Source: Tyto alba
Taxonomy: Eukaryota; Chordata; Aves; Strigiformes; Tytonidae
DNA length: 64,000 nucleotides
Direction: 5' to 3'
Assembly (NCBI RefSeq): GCF_018691265.1
Contig: NW_024881327.1
Span: 26,715,936 to 26,779,935, forward strand
The notes below the pieces were generated by a model. It saw only the letters and a program-made list of their open reading frames with translations. It ran no database searches and was not told the DNA's origin. Positions 25,001 through 40,000 of the stretch are shown in pieces (the first letter of the stretch is position 1; the number at the start of each line of letters is the position of its first letter). The position numbers and the translations under genes are program-made.

Positions 25001-28000
25001 CTCAAATCCATGCTGACTTACATCATGCATGCTGCATAAAACCTTGCTGATGCTTATTCTTCTTGACAAACTAACTCTAAATATCAAATCACAAAAGATG
25101 CTGTCAAAAATTCTCTCTTAAAACTTCAGAAGTTTAAACAAGTGTTTTTTGCCATGGAGCACTTCCCTGAAATGGTTATCCTTAGGATGGAAATTACACA
25201 ATCTTCTGAATCAAAAATCAAAACTGCTCCCATCTGCTTTTTTCTATCAATCACTTCAATTATTCTGATAAAAATTATGTATAGACTCATCTGCTGCATG
25301 TAGATAAATATATCAGCCTTTGACAGCATTACTGTCTATTCTTACTGGATGCCATTCTCCTATAGACTTCTCCTGGCTCCACAGTATTAAAAGTTCAACA
25401 ATCCTATTAATATAATATTGTTTTGACAGTTCCCCTGTTGATATGCCTTTGACTTGCAGTTCTACAATCTGGGGTTTTTTGTCACAAATGATGTCACAGC
25501 ATCTGTGTCTCACTATTTAAATTCTTTTTCAAAACCACTGTTTGCTACATCAACTTGGCACCTCTTGAAAAAACTCCACCCACTCTCCTAAGTTTCTGCA
25601 TTTACTTTTGACAGACCATTGGCTGGTGCAAGTTTGCTACTAGTAAAACATTTTTTTAATGTATTCCAAATATTTCATCAGTATCTTGAACTTCTTTGTC
25701 AACGTTAGTTATTTCTTGCCTTTGTATTTTATGTTGAGCAAGACTGGCAGAATAAATCTTCATACAGCAAAGGAGGAATTAAGATGTTGATATGGCTTTT
25801 TTCCTCTCATACTAGCTAATACCATATGTTCTGTCATGATCAGCTGTAGGTTTCCTTGGTTAAAAATGAACTGATATGAATCTCTGCATGCTAACATGCA
25901 GAACACATTGATGTACCACAAATCTGCATTACTTATGACAGACTTAACTATCAGAATTGCTATCAGTTCAATTTCTTATTATTTTTCTCATGTTACTTTT
26001 TTTGATGCAAAATTTATTGGTGTTTTAGGTTCTCCTGCACTGAAATAATGAGCTTCAGTTTTGCCTGTGATCATTTTTATGTGAAAACTTCTGTACATTC
26101 CATCATATTAGCAAGATGGATGTCCAAATTCCATGTCAAAATGTTAATTCCGAAAATCAAAGTTCTTTTATTGCTCCCTTTAAGTAGGAATAGTCTTATG
26201 CATATTATAGGTTCCAATACCAGGTACAATATTATCAGTACATACTTTCCAGTAGGAAGACTGGTATCAGGACATTGTTTAATAAATACCGAGAACACCA
26301 CTGATGACCTCCCAACAGTCTTCTGAGCCAGTACTTACATCATATCCAGCTTTTATCATTCAGTTATTTTTACAACCTGCAGAAATGCCTGAAGTGCCTT
26401 CCTGTTTTAAGTATATTTATGCTCACAAAATTCAAACAGTAAGAAGAAAAAACAGGGTAATTATAAAATCAGTGGAAGTGACAAAGCTCCAATATGCAAC
26501 AGAATAAGGCTTAAATTATTTCCTTCAAGTCGCAAAATAGCTTGAAGCAGAGAGGTAACAAAACATGTCAAAACACTAAAGCACTGAACATCAAGCATCC
26601 TATATACTTTTCTTTTCCAGTTCTGGGACTTTTGCATATACGTTTTTAGAACACAAACAGTTCAATTTGTCAGAAGCAATCTTGAGTGATATCTTATGAG
26701 AAACATACTTAGAGGTATACAGTCCTTCAATTATTACTTATGAAAGTAGAGTTTTCATTTCAGATACTGGTCTTCCACAGTACTCACCCGTGCAAAGTCA
26801 AATGCATATCTATAAATAAGTTTAAAATTGGTAGGCTCATTTAATAAAGATCTCAGGTAATCCAGAGAATTTCTCAATTTTTCTGTAGTATCACATCTGC
26901 AAGAAAAACACAAAGTAAATTTAGAGTCTGCATTCTTATACAAATGTGTGATGTTTTAGAAAATAATCTCGAACGTGTACCCCATCAATCTGTTCCAAAT
27001 ACATCACTCTGTGCAAAGGCATGTTTATGAGTTTGTCTGCATAAAATACCTTGATTAAACATACAGTGTGAAATGGATTTACATAAAATAGCAAAGTCTT
27101 ACCCTGGTACTCTGATAAAAATTTGTTTGGCTTTGTGGAAAATGCACTCTCCAACAGATTAAACTAAGAGCTTGCCTACACATGGCAAACAACCAGCAAA
27201 CCACAGCAGTGAAACAATACTTCTGTAGTTTTGCTGAAACTACAGAACTTCCTACACAGTTTTAGTGATTCTATTCTGGAAAAGAATCCAAAACACAGTT
27301 CTTTATCCAAGTCTCTCTGAAACACATGATTATTCAACTACATTTATGTTTATTATGCCATGAAGACAAGCTCTCAACTGGAGAAAGCAACTCTTACAAT
27401 ATGACAATGCAGAATCACAGAAAGGGTTTGTATTATTTAGTATTTTAAACTACACATGCTCTAACAACATACCAATATCTGATAGGTCCAATCCAGTGAC
27501 AAAGACAGATGTCCTTGGGAACAGAAACAACATCAAGCCTCATGACATTTTTGTTTTCTTGAGACTGCAGATATTTTAATCCAACAGTACTTAAATGTGC
27601 AGCTGTCACGTTTCAAGTTGTCTCTAAATTGCCTTATTACCATAAATAGGACCAAAAATGTATGGCTTCTACTCCAAAGTACAGTGCTCTGCTTTAGGTG
27701 TTGTGAGTCAAAACAAAGTATATTTTTTCTTAAAAAAAAAAAAACCACACCAACCAAACAACAACAAAAAAAAAAACACAACAACAAAAAAAAAAAAAAA
27801 AAACAAAACAACCTGGCTTTACTGTAACAAATTCAAGAGGTTTTTCAAAGCACTTACTGTAGCGATGTCATTCCTTTTAACCATTCTTGTAACGTAAAGT
27901 AGCCCATGTTTTGTGCATCCAATTTCCATGCTAGTACAAGCATAACGACCTGTTTTCATGAAGAAAAAAAAAAAATTAAGACTGAGAAGAATTAACAAGA

Positions 28001-31000
28001 AGATCCACATGCTTTTCAAATAACTACTGTTTGACAGGCTACAAATGCTTCACTTGTATAAATGGGATGTTCAGATCTTTGCTACACTATTTTAAAAGTT
28101 AAAAAACCTGAATGTGACAAACCTGCCTGTAATCCAAACAAAGAGTGCAAAGATAGAGTCAACATCCAGACAAGTTACCAGTAGCCACCTTACTTCATCG
28201 TAGCATGCACAGTCATCTAGTGAGAAGTGCAGTGCAAGGAGGAAGATGAGTTGGGGCAAAAGCTATGGAAAAGTTTTCCCAAAACAACTACAAAATTTAA
28301 GCACCAATTTGATGACAAGTTACATTTGACATTTGTTAAAAGTTTTATCTAGATGAACATCAGTTGCAACCCATGAGCTCTGAAATCCAATTAGTCCAAA
28401 GCTAATAATGATCCCACCTGAATCCAGCTAACCCAGAGTACTATCAGCCTACCTAACTTTGCAGGTCTGAATGTGCAGTATAATTCAAGTAAAGCTAGAT
28501 GAACTAACATGAATATACATCAAAACAGCGGCTGATACATAAATACTTCAGTTTTGCCCAAAAGGAAGCAGAGTCCTTTTCACATCCCACACAGAAGACT
28601 GAAGCAATAAAGAACTGAGATAAATTGATACCATAAATTTACTATCTTATTCAGGAACTTAAGAAACCAATTTTGACATATACATGGAAAAACCTGCAGG
28701 ACAACTGACCCTGCATACTAGAAGAAAAAAAAATAATCAAGTAATTTAAATTTGCAACTCACCCATTAACTAGCTAATGTTAGTGCAGTTCTATACAGTT
28801 TTTAATGCTAAATCAAAATACCTACTTATATACCCAAACGTCTGCATATATCTCAAGGGTTCGTTATACCATAATCAACTCCAAAATTAGCAAATTACAT
28901 CTTATATTTCCAGCAAATCTTTCAAAGCCACAACTGTCATTTTACTTAGTCAGAGATGATAGTTTACAAATCCTGCAAAAGATGAGACCTGCACATACAT
29001 TTAAAAAGCAAAACTTGGGCTCTAGGAAAAAGCCTGTAAGGCACAACTATTCCTTTTTAAATTTTATTTAATCCTATATATACTTGTAAAATAGACGTAA
29101 TTATAGATATTCCTTATTTGTGTTTTGAAATGGCATAATGGGAGTGCCAAAACTGCTCAAAGTATTTGAAATCCCTTTCTCTCATAGAAAACCTAAAGAA
29201 AACATTACTTGGTAGTTTTGTAGTTGCTACATTAAATCTTCAGTGTTGTCTCTGTTTCAAAAAAGACAACCAACCATCAGCTTTTTTTTTTTTTTTTTTA
29301 AATATCTTTCCTTTTTTGGGGCAGGAATGGGCAGGTAGTGGGGAGGTGAGGGGAGTAAAAGACAAATTGAATTTTTACAGGTTGACAGTTTGGGATTTAA
29401 ATAAGTGCAAGTTGTTTCCAAATATGTATATAAACATCCTTTGTTTACATTTACATTTTTAAAAACTTCCAAGAATTTTTTAATACTTGATGGAAAAATA
29501 AGAGATACAAGAGTGGCTCATGTACACCATAACAGATTAGGCATCTTTTGAATAGACTTTGAACTTACATTTTCTGGTTCAACTCCAATGTCTTCACAAA
29601 ATTTCTCCATACCTTCTGGCCCTACAATGTCATCAGTGCCTGCAAACAAAATGCATTTTACTTATCTCTGAAAATTAAAACAGTCTGACCTTTACAGCAC
29701 AAGAGAAATGCAATTGTGCAAATCAATCTCAACTTCCATACAGGGTTTTTTTTTGTTGTTGTTTTGACATGCAATAACTATTTCCACACTTACTATCAGT
29801 ACACTTAAATCTTTACCGCACCTTTGGAAAACAGATAGAAAAACTGTAAAACAACTTTTCATTCCTGACAATAACCTTTATTCTACCTATTTACTGAGAT
29901 AATCTTGGAAGAGTAAATTAATTAGACCTTTAAGAATGCACTTAAAATTAGTAAAACATCCACAAAATATTACCACAGTTAAATGAGCAGACAATGGTTA
30001 GTGATACACATTTCTTGGCTTCAAACTCTACAGTTGTCACAAGATTTTATCACATAAAAATGTGATGCATAGCTATACAGGATATATGACATTATCATTC
30101 CCAGAATATCATTCCTTATTGTCTCATATACTATCTTTATATAATGTTATCTAAAAAATAGAGACTAAAATAAAAATCTCATGCTCCTGCTTATTCATAT
30201 TGCCATACCATAGCCACACATTATCTGAATTTTAGTAACAGCAAGGGGAAAGAAGACATGAATTACAGCTATTTCTTTGCCAACTTACAAGGAAAAAAAG
30301 ATTCAAAATATTAAAATGTACTACTGTTAAAACATGCTGTTAAATCAAGATACTTGTAACTTCTATAATACTCTTTTGAAAAAATTATATAGGCATTAAG
30401 AATTGTACTGTGCAATTTATTTTTTTTAAGTACATTTGAAGTATTTGGACTATTTTGTTAGAACTATTTTACTCATGTTTAAAAGGGCTCATTTTGGAAA
30501 ACAAAAGCAGGCTGAAATGCCTACTTTCATCCAATATAAAGATTATAAAACCTCTTTTTCTGACACATGTAAAGGGAAGATCAGTCTGTGTTTTATTATT
30601 AGGTGACCTACTATTCTAGAAATAACAAGGTTTAATTATATCTTTTCCTATCTTCTCATGACATCCTCTCAGAGTTCTCTGTCTACACAACAGTCTAAAA
30701 AGACTGATTCTGTAATGTAAAGACACACTAGGGAAAAAAAGCAAATGCAGTGTCAACTGTCTGCATATATAAAAGAGAAGACTTATGAAGCAAGAACACA
30801 AAAGAGATTATTCTTTGAAAATTCTTTAGAATGTTACTCAATACTGTAAACAGAATCATACTCTCTGCTTTTCTCTGTTTTATCTTAGTGTACACATCCA
30901 ATGGAAACCCTAAAGTTCTTTCACATACAGCCTTCCTTTCATTCCTTCTTTCCATTAAAGTCTTGACAAAAATGAGTTATCGCTGTTGCTAGAGTGATAA

Positions 31001-34000
31001 AATAAATCCAGCTGGTCAGAAAGGCAGAGAATTTAACAGATTAGATTTGCCTTGAATTTGTCTGAATCTCCTCTCACAAACTGCCATAGACAAGTGAGAT
31101 CTTAAAGTACTTCATTTAGTTTATGTAATTTTATTAGAAGAAAAAAAAATATTTCATTACACCAAATTAAGTCAAGTCTTCATTATGTATAAGAAGCAGG
31201 CAAAACAGAACAAGCTGTGAGCAAAGTTATCTAAGATTGCATCAGAGAACTGCAAGATGACCTTATTTTCTTTGTCAATCATCTATTTAATTTCCTTTTG
31301 GTCTTTACAGTCATGAGATAATTTTTCCCCATACTTCCAGTTCTGCCCTTCAGAAAACCACATGTAAAAAAATGAACACAATGACCAACTTCACTATTAA
31401 AGGATTATCTTTTGTGACCACAGCTCAGAATTAACAATCCTAGAAATAATGCCTGAAGAAAGTTCTCATACACAAGAGCAAGAATAAATAGTTCAGTCTA
31501 CCCCTTCCCTACACCTTGTGACATAAAACTATGTACAGACAAGACTAGCACAGAATACTTGAGTGTATTCACTACTATGCTTGAAACCATAAGCACCAGA
31601 TTGAGCAGGAACAAAACTAATGTTACTACCTCCTCTAACTTTTTTTTTTTTGGTTGTTGTTTGGTGCTTTTTTGTTGTGTTTTTTTTTTGTTGTTGTTAG
31701 GTTTTTTTTGTTTTCTTTTGTCTTTTTCTCCTAAATTAAAAACATTCTTCTCTGGAAGCATAAGTCTGTACTGTTCAGCACCAACACAGCAGATAACAGA
31801 ACTTCTAAAGCCAGTGAGGTAACAATATTTTGGACAGCAGTACAGCTTTAGCTATAATTTGAATAGTAAAGTATACATGTTCCAAAATAAGTCACAAACC
31901 TTCTGTATTCTTTTCATAGAATAGAGACAAAGACAAAATTGCCCCTAGAACTCTTCAACTTCACACTACACAAGAAAAATTTCTTTAAGATTTTTACAAA
32001 AAAACCCTCTATATTCAGTCTTGGAAAAGCTCAGTTAATGCATTTTTAATATACCAATGTAGATTAAACTGTTATTAGGAGGAAATTTGCATTTCACCCT
32101 TACCTGCATATTCATAAAACCATTCTAAGCATCTCTTACTTGAAAAGACTTCTTCCTCTGCTTTTATTCTAGTCGAATCATATTTTCTATACATACTTAA
32201 AAAAAGAAAGAGAAACAAGTAATTAATTCATCAATTTTTTAAAAGCAGTCTTTTAGTCAACAGCCACTGCAAGCAGCAATGGATTTCCTTTCATGAACCA
32301 GTTTATCCAACACTGTCCTCATATCCAGTCATTTGAGACACTGCTTAACAGAGTAAGGATCACTGAACCTAAATACTGTTTGCTCAGTCTGTCACACTCC
32401 AGCTGATTCGTAATCGTTATCCATGCACATGAACCTTCCTTACAACAAATACAGACTAGCTCAGATTCAACCCCAAACTGCTCTATATAAGGCCAGGCAA
32501 GACTTGTGCATGCCATTAGTTACCACAATCAACTGATGTGCCACAACTTGGCTGTGGGTCTAAACCCAGAGTAATTCCATGTCACAGTCCACAGTCTACC
32601 TGTAGGCACACATGTACCCTGTGCACTCTGAATTTTAAGGAGAGCTGCACATACTCTTTCTGACTCCTCAAAAATACTATAAAAAGCATAAAGGCCAAAA
32701 CAGACATGACCCACACTTACATTATTCTAAAGCCAGTAAGTTGGTAGCACAAAAGAACAACAGAGAACAGGTTACAGGTCCTCACTGACAATAACTCAAG
32801 GAACCTCATTCATCATAGGGTAAACAGTTATCTGAACAGCTAGATCCATAGAGCCCCTTCCACCCAGAGATGACCGGTAAAGTAACATATTCCCCTTCAA
32901 CAAGAAGCATAAGGAATTTTAACTACATTCAGGAAACAACACTGAAGTACTAAATCTCCTGAATGTATTATCTGAAACACCTAAAGCATGTAAGGCATAG
33001 CAGAAGTTGAGGAGTTACTCCACCCTGTTTAGACTTTCCTGAAACAGAGATAGTATCATTTGTGCCTATTAGAGGAAAGAAATACAGCAGTCCAAGTAGT
33101 TGTTCACTGCTGCATATGCATTCTCTGATACATTTCCACCACTCTGCAGTTGGACTCATAAAGGCTGAAAAGAGTCAAGCAACAAATCGCTTAGACTAGA
33201 GGAGGTAGCCAAAACCAGCTCTGTAAGTGTTCCAGGAGTGCAGCTCTTCCTCCTATGGTGTCAAGCCCTGATGGGGGAGGACAATAAAGTGGATAATTGG
33301 TTCAAGGAGAATTCTGAAACAACTTGATGAAATTAATTTGGAGTTGATTTCATCATCATATTGTCCTTCTAGAAAGACATGTAAAAGGTGTCTATACTTA
33401 CGAGCTTAGAGTACACTGATCCTACTATCCTCTGCTTAGCTTGGCTATCAGCTATGAGGAACTGTAACTAGAAGCTAAGAGCACACAGATCATTCTGGCA
33501 GTAATTCAAAGAACTATTTCATGTTTATTATCACAGTTCCTTTCAATCAACTAACCATTAGGAAAGTAATACTAGTCAGAGCAAAATGATAAATCACTAA
33601 TTGGAATACAAACAAAAATGACACTCTCAAGAAATTTCAAGATGGAAAGAAAAATTAACACTGTACTGAAACACACTGATCTGCAACAAAGTGAAACACT
33701 GCAGAAAAATGCCAGCCATACATGTCTCAGAAACACTTATTCATATACCCACAATTTGTAGGGTGGGTTTTCTTCATTTTCATTTTGAAAACACTTTTTT
33801 CTATTTTAATTACTTTGTATAAACCTTACTGCAGTTGCAAAGAAACAGGCTGACAGCACTGCCTAGTAAGAAAACAACTAAACCCAAAGGTGTGAGTCTG
33901 AATTGGAACAATTTTATTAAAAAAGAAAAAAAAGTCTGGTAACTTAACATTCTCATACTTGCCAAACAAACTGTGATTATCAAAGACCTATCTGATATTT

Positions 34001-37000
34001 TTTTAGCCTATTCTGAATTCAGAGGAATCAAAAAAAAGTCTTGACACAAAGAAAGGAGGCATTCTGCCACTTTGGCAAAAGTCTAATTATTCAGTATCCC
34101 CTTTTTTGTAGCAAACAAACATGACAAACACCAACTGGAATATCAAGTGGAAAACTGACTGTAGCAGGAGCTACTCTACATCTTTACTCTATTCTATTTA
34201 TTCAAGAAGTCTGTAAGAGCACTGCTGGGACCTAGGACACGCAAAGCTAATGTGTTTCCCAAAGACAGACATTCATCACAAGACTCAATGTTTTTTTCTT
34301 ACACAGGGATAACTAAGTCCCTTGCCCTGCTTATTCGTGTAATTCAACAATACATCAGTCTGTGAACAGTGGATTTGGAAAGGAACCCTCAAGAAGCGAA
34401 TTTATTGACAGAGCTCTAGGTCACCCAGGTATTTCAGAAAAGGACTTCCTGCATCTACAAGTGGCAGAGCTAAATACTGTAGCCTGAACCAAGACACCTG
34501 CACCAGCAGTGTGTGTAACAGGAGCAGTGAATGAGAACAGAAAAAAACAGCCCTTTTTATATATTCACTGCATCTACGCATAGCAAGTTTTTATAGGACT
34601 GATATAGGACTGGCAAGTAACTCCAAGCAAAATGTCCTGGACCCAAACTTACCAGTGTTCAAAAAGCTCAGTATATGACCACTGGAGTTTGATTTTTGAG
34701 AAACCAGAACTGATTACAGGTCTTCCAACCTGTGCTGGTAAGAGAAATTATTTCACAGATTCAGAAAGAATATAATCTTGAGCTATCTCAGTCTCTTCTA
34801 CCAGCTAATTATCCAGACACTCATTAAGAGTACAAGTACACCATATCGCATTTGTAATGAAAACAGACTATGCATGGCCAGAAGTATAAAACCACGCAAC
34901 AAAAATGGCTGGGTGAATCTCAGATGCCTTTCTCTCAACCCAAAGGAACTAACAGCAGATCACGTATTCTGCAAGACAAGGATCACTTGAAAAGGAATAC
35001 AACAGAAACAAGTAATACCAATGCAACAGAAACAAGTAATACCAATGCAGCCATGGAATCGGTGATTTCTCATGTATAAAGATGAAGCCTGTTCTCTCCC
35101 TGCTAACTCTAAACACCAAATTAATTTATCCCCCCAGTCTAGGCAAACCAGCTAGTTCTGTTAGCAAAAGACTCCTAATCCCTGAAGTGCTTGGTGAAGC
35201 AAGATGAGCAGGGAGATACAAGTAAGTAGACAAGTATCTGAGATTACAACCTAGGACAACCTGATTCAATTATCACAGTGAGCCCAACCTGGCAGCACAG
35301 GGTAAAGGTAATTCCAAAGACTGTCCCCTCTGAACTATCATTAATACAGACTTGATTGTCTCAAGAACCATATGTGCAGAGGAGAAAAACATAAACTGCC
35401 AGAGACATCTGGCATCCATTTTGTATCTTAGAATATTACTCATATCTTTGGAATTTCTCTGTACATACTGTAAAATGATGTGCCTTGTCTTCGTGCTAAG
35501 GACAGTGTCTCTTGCTATGCAGATAACTACAGACTGCTAGCGTGCACAGGGTAGATACCAGAATAATCTGGGGCACCAAACATCTACTGAATAGATCCAA
35601 GTTTCAAACAGCAAGTCATCAACATCTCACAGCTTCCTCAAGATGACCAGCACCAGTACCTTCAAATAGATGCACAACCACTATGCTGAGCATGTTACAG
35701 TTTGGTAATTTGCTTATAAATTGATGGTCCATAAGAGGAACCTGCAGAGTTTCAGTCACACACCAAAAGTGAAAGAACATACTGCTTAGAGTCTAGAGGA
35801 GAAAAAAAAAAAGGGATAGGGGGAGGGAAGTAAAAACCCCACAGACAGTTTCCATAAAGAAAGGGCCAATGAGTATACCTGGTACTTTTGGTACCAGAAT
35901 TTGTACCACTGTCAGGCAATGATGACACTGGAACAGGATTGCTAAAGGGTATTTTATCCATCATCAGAGCTAGCAAGGTGCGTGCACAGCTTTTTCCCAG
36001 AATGTCTGCTATACCTATTATCACTGGACAACAATGAACTTGGGAGCCTTTGCATTTAGAGTTACCTTGCACTTCTGAACCCTGACATGCTGCCCATCAG
36101 GAACAGCAAGGAAAAAAAAAATTACCTATGGGCAAAGAGTATGAATTTGTGTCCCAGATAAGACACAAATGCAGGTACAATGACTCAGAAAAACCTCCGC
36201 TTGAAAAATAGTAGTTATTATTTTTATTGCATGACACTGTCAGTGTCAGGACAGTGACAGCAGACTTCAAAAAATGTTTCTTTGTATGATAACCAATATC
36301 CCCTTAAGGAGCATTTAGCTCTTTCTTTTTTATTATCTAACAGCCATTTACCAACTAGAGAGAGGAAAGAATGTGGGACAGGGCAGGGAAAAAGCATTAC
36401 GAGATTAACCTGCCTAAATTTTATAGAAGTGATATCGACTACTTAACCACATTTAGATGAAGCTATTTTCACAGAAATGTTTGCATCTCCATTATCACGT
36501 AATAGCTGACTCATAACACCCATTTTTCAAACTTAACTTTGAAATATTCTTATGAGCTAGGAAATTGTAGGTTCTAATTGGAAGTTCTACAGGAAGATAT
36601 GAACAAACTAATTAAAAAAATGGGTGTCTAGGCCTTTCACATTTCTTTAAATACACAATTATCCATATCTTTTACAGATTATTTTCCTCCATTTGTAACT
36701 GATTTGGTGGGAAAGCAAAAGCATGAAAATTCCATCCCACCACTATGGGGTGACTAGGCAAGCCATTGTAAGAGTACATGGTCATTGCCAGCAAAAAGAA
36801 CAAGGTCACAGTAGTTCTCTTCAGCCTATTGCAGGCTTCAAAACTGGGTATCTAACCCTGTTCTGAGCATGCTTCAGCTGTACTGGAATTTGTTTGAGCT
36901 CCACCTAACACAGCAACAACTCTGGGCTGTGTGGCTCCAAAATATTCAAACTGAGATCAGTGAAAGCATGGAGTTCAGGTCACACAAAACATTCTCTTGA

Positions 37001-40000
37001 TTGTGGAAGCCCCTAATAGCTCATTTGGGGTGGGGGGGTGGGGTGGGGGGGTGGTGGGAAAGAGGTACAATTTATTATGGTAAGTCAAAAGTTAACCCCT
37101 CATGATTTACAGCCTACTCATTTCAGATGGTGCTTACCAAATGAAAACATTAAGAAAATTACCAACAGCAGCTTTGTTTCTATGCAACCAAAACTTATTC
37201 AAAACCTTTACCTCATTTTGCTTGAGCTTCAAACTGAGTAACTAATTGCTTTCAGATTATATTTTGAAAGATGCAAACTTTTGATTGAAGATGCCCTCTA
37301 TTACTTCCATTAATTTTATTTAGTAATTTAAAGTTTTGGCTGAGAATTTTCATCAGTGCAGCACAATTAAAGTATTTATATAAAGCCTTACCTAACCATT
37401 CAGAATTAAGATTTTAGCAATAGTTTCATAAATACTGTAGTAGAAAAAAGGGAGGGTAGGGGGAACAGAGATGTTCTGTGATTTGCAAGGCATGACAGAC
37501 TGTCTAAAGCAACCCTCAGGACAAATTTACTTGACTGGTAAGTTTTATGAATGACTATGTCTTATCTCTCCTTATTTAAAGGCTTACAATCGTCTCTAAA
37601 CTTTAAAATTAATGTCCGGAACTTCCATCAGGCTTACTTAAGGAGCAGTATGTATTACAGCATAGATGCTGATAGTCACATGTCCAGTTTAAGTTTCTTC
37701 AGAACTGTAAATTCGCTGAAAAGGTGTAGAAATGGGGAAAATTATACCTGTGTGTGCTTGAAAATCTCCGATTCAGGGAATAAGGTCTAGATAACTATGA
37801 CACAGGCTGTCTGCAGGGAGCAGGACCAAGCCAGTCAGTAAACAACAGAACAAAAAAATATCTCGGCACTAAAGGTTTTGAAATCCTCCAAGGTTAGTAC
37901 ACTCTCATTTTACTTTCTCATGTTAATAATAGTGTGGTGACTGTGTTTTCAAAATTTATGGGTTTTGACTATAGAGTATGAAGCGTATTACTCAATGAAG
38001 AAAATCTATTTTTCATGTTAATAGGCCCCTATGCGGTCCATACACACATCCAGGACAAATTACACTCTAGATCTAATTTCTTGAAAACATAACTTTCAGG
38101 GAAGCAGATAAATTTTCCTAGTTTTCATCCTTCTAAGGTCCAAAAATCCATTACTATAAGATTTTTGCCCTCTGCATGATTCTGGAATAAGGAATAGAGT
38201 TATTTTTCAAATGAGACTATCAGAACGAAGAAAAGACATTATGTTACACATCTCATTTTTCCCTAAAGAAAAAGCCAATATTTGGGTAGAGATTGTGTAA
38301 CAGATACACAGCATTAGATAATTATACAGTGAGGACTATATTCTTACCTAGCAAGTATCTTTACATGAACCTTATTTTAGCTGTCCTATGACCTCTAACA
38401 CAGTGATGGAAGAGCAATGTACAGAAAAATGTATTTTTAGCTCCAATTTGAGAATACCCTATACTGTGTGAGAGCTGTCAGTACAATAAAGTCAAGATTG
38501 TGATACTGAGAGGAAAATACAAACCAAGTCTTCATGTTCTGGTGAGTGTGTGCTAGACTGTTTACTTCCAATAGCTGTTCTGTAAGACAGGGTAAATCTT
38601 ACTGTGATCCAGAAATAAATACACTGAGTTCTTTTCATTATACATCATCTGGTATAAAAATTCCCTCCCACTGAAACACTGTGTTCAAGGTGACATTATG
38701 AACGTTAATTAACAAAATTCAAGCTCTTATTATGTAAGGGTGGGATGCTAAAGAACACGTTTGGAATCTTTGTTTTCCATAATCAGCCTTTGCATGAGAT
38801 CAGCATTTCCAAGTAACTTCACAAACAACTAGATTTGTTCCGATAAATGTTTTTTCTCAATAGCCAGTCTCATTATTCCACTAACCCTTCCAAGATGAGG
38901 CTGAATCCCTAACAGTCTGGAACTGAGGGTGTAGGCTATTACAAGCTCCCTGGTATCACATATGTTTAAATTTATGAGTTTAAGAGCCTTTAGAAATCAT
39001 CTTCTTTTTCAGCACAGAGCCCTGCTGAAATAAACTTTCTGGAATTAATACATATCTCAAAAATATTACTACCATAGTTAAAAGAGATTATAGGAACACA
39101 CCACAAATAGTGAAGACGGAAAATATCACCCAACAAAACTACCCATGTAAGGATTAAAAAAATTAATTTCCTTTGTATGAACAAACTAGGAGGAATCATG
39201 AACATTTGGTCTCTGCTGTCTGTGATAACACAGTTAATGATGACATTCCTTTGATAATCTTCACACTACCGCTTAACATTTCTCACTGAAAGCAACCAGG
39301 AGACACACAATTACTGCATCTATTTGTTAACATTGCCCCTGTAAGTTTGCAACTGTAACTGAGAAACATACGAAACATCCTTCCATCAGCATTTGAAGTG
39401 ACAAATCATCTCTGTTAGGAAATATAGTCCCTTCTGGAGAGCACACGTATTTTTTCCATTGAAAGCAGGCATTCAAGAACAGACACTGACTACCTTTTTT
39501 GCTTAATGCAGAATCCACACAGGCTAATGTCCCTTGAATGCTTATGCTAAGTTACTAGTATGCAACTTCTAGGAAGTCTACCTCTAAAACAGAAGCAGTG
39601 ATAAAGAACTGGGCCTAGAAGCCCCTTATTCCATAAGCTGGCACTGCACTACCCATACTGCTGTTATTGTACACAGCATTCTCTGCATACAATGGAAGAG
39701 GAAATGGCTTTGCAAATAACTAGGTCTGCTATAGCACACTGCTGTAGGTGTTCCTGATTTCAGATTGGTTTCTGTTTGACAAACTGAGATGCTTGACCTC
39801 CAAAGACTAAATACGATAGGCATGAGTTCTGCCTGACAAACAAGCATGGAAGCAGAAGACAGCTTGCTCTTTGTCTAACTTGTTCACAGGTTACAGGGGC
39901 ATAAACCAAATTTGAAGAAATCCTTCCTTCAAATAAAAAGAGAGCTCCAAAACTGAGCTGAATGTTCAGCACATGATTTCATATCACGATTCATGCTGAA

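Noticed and set aside
27597..27897. Lys/Asn-rich frames at an A-rich tract
   Set aside because: The frames result from low-complexity A-rich DNA in intron 7 of DCUN1D4.
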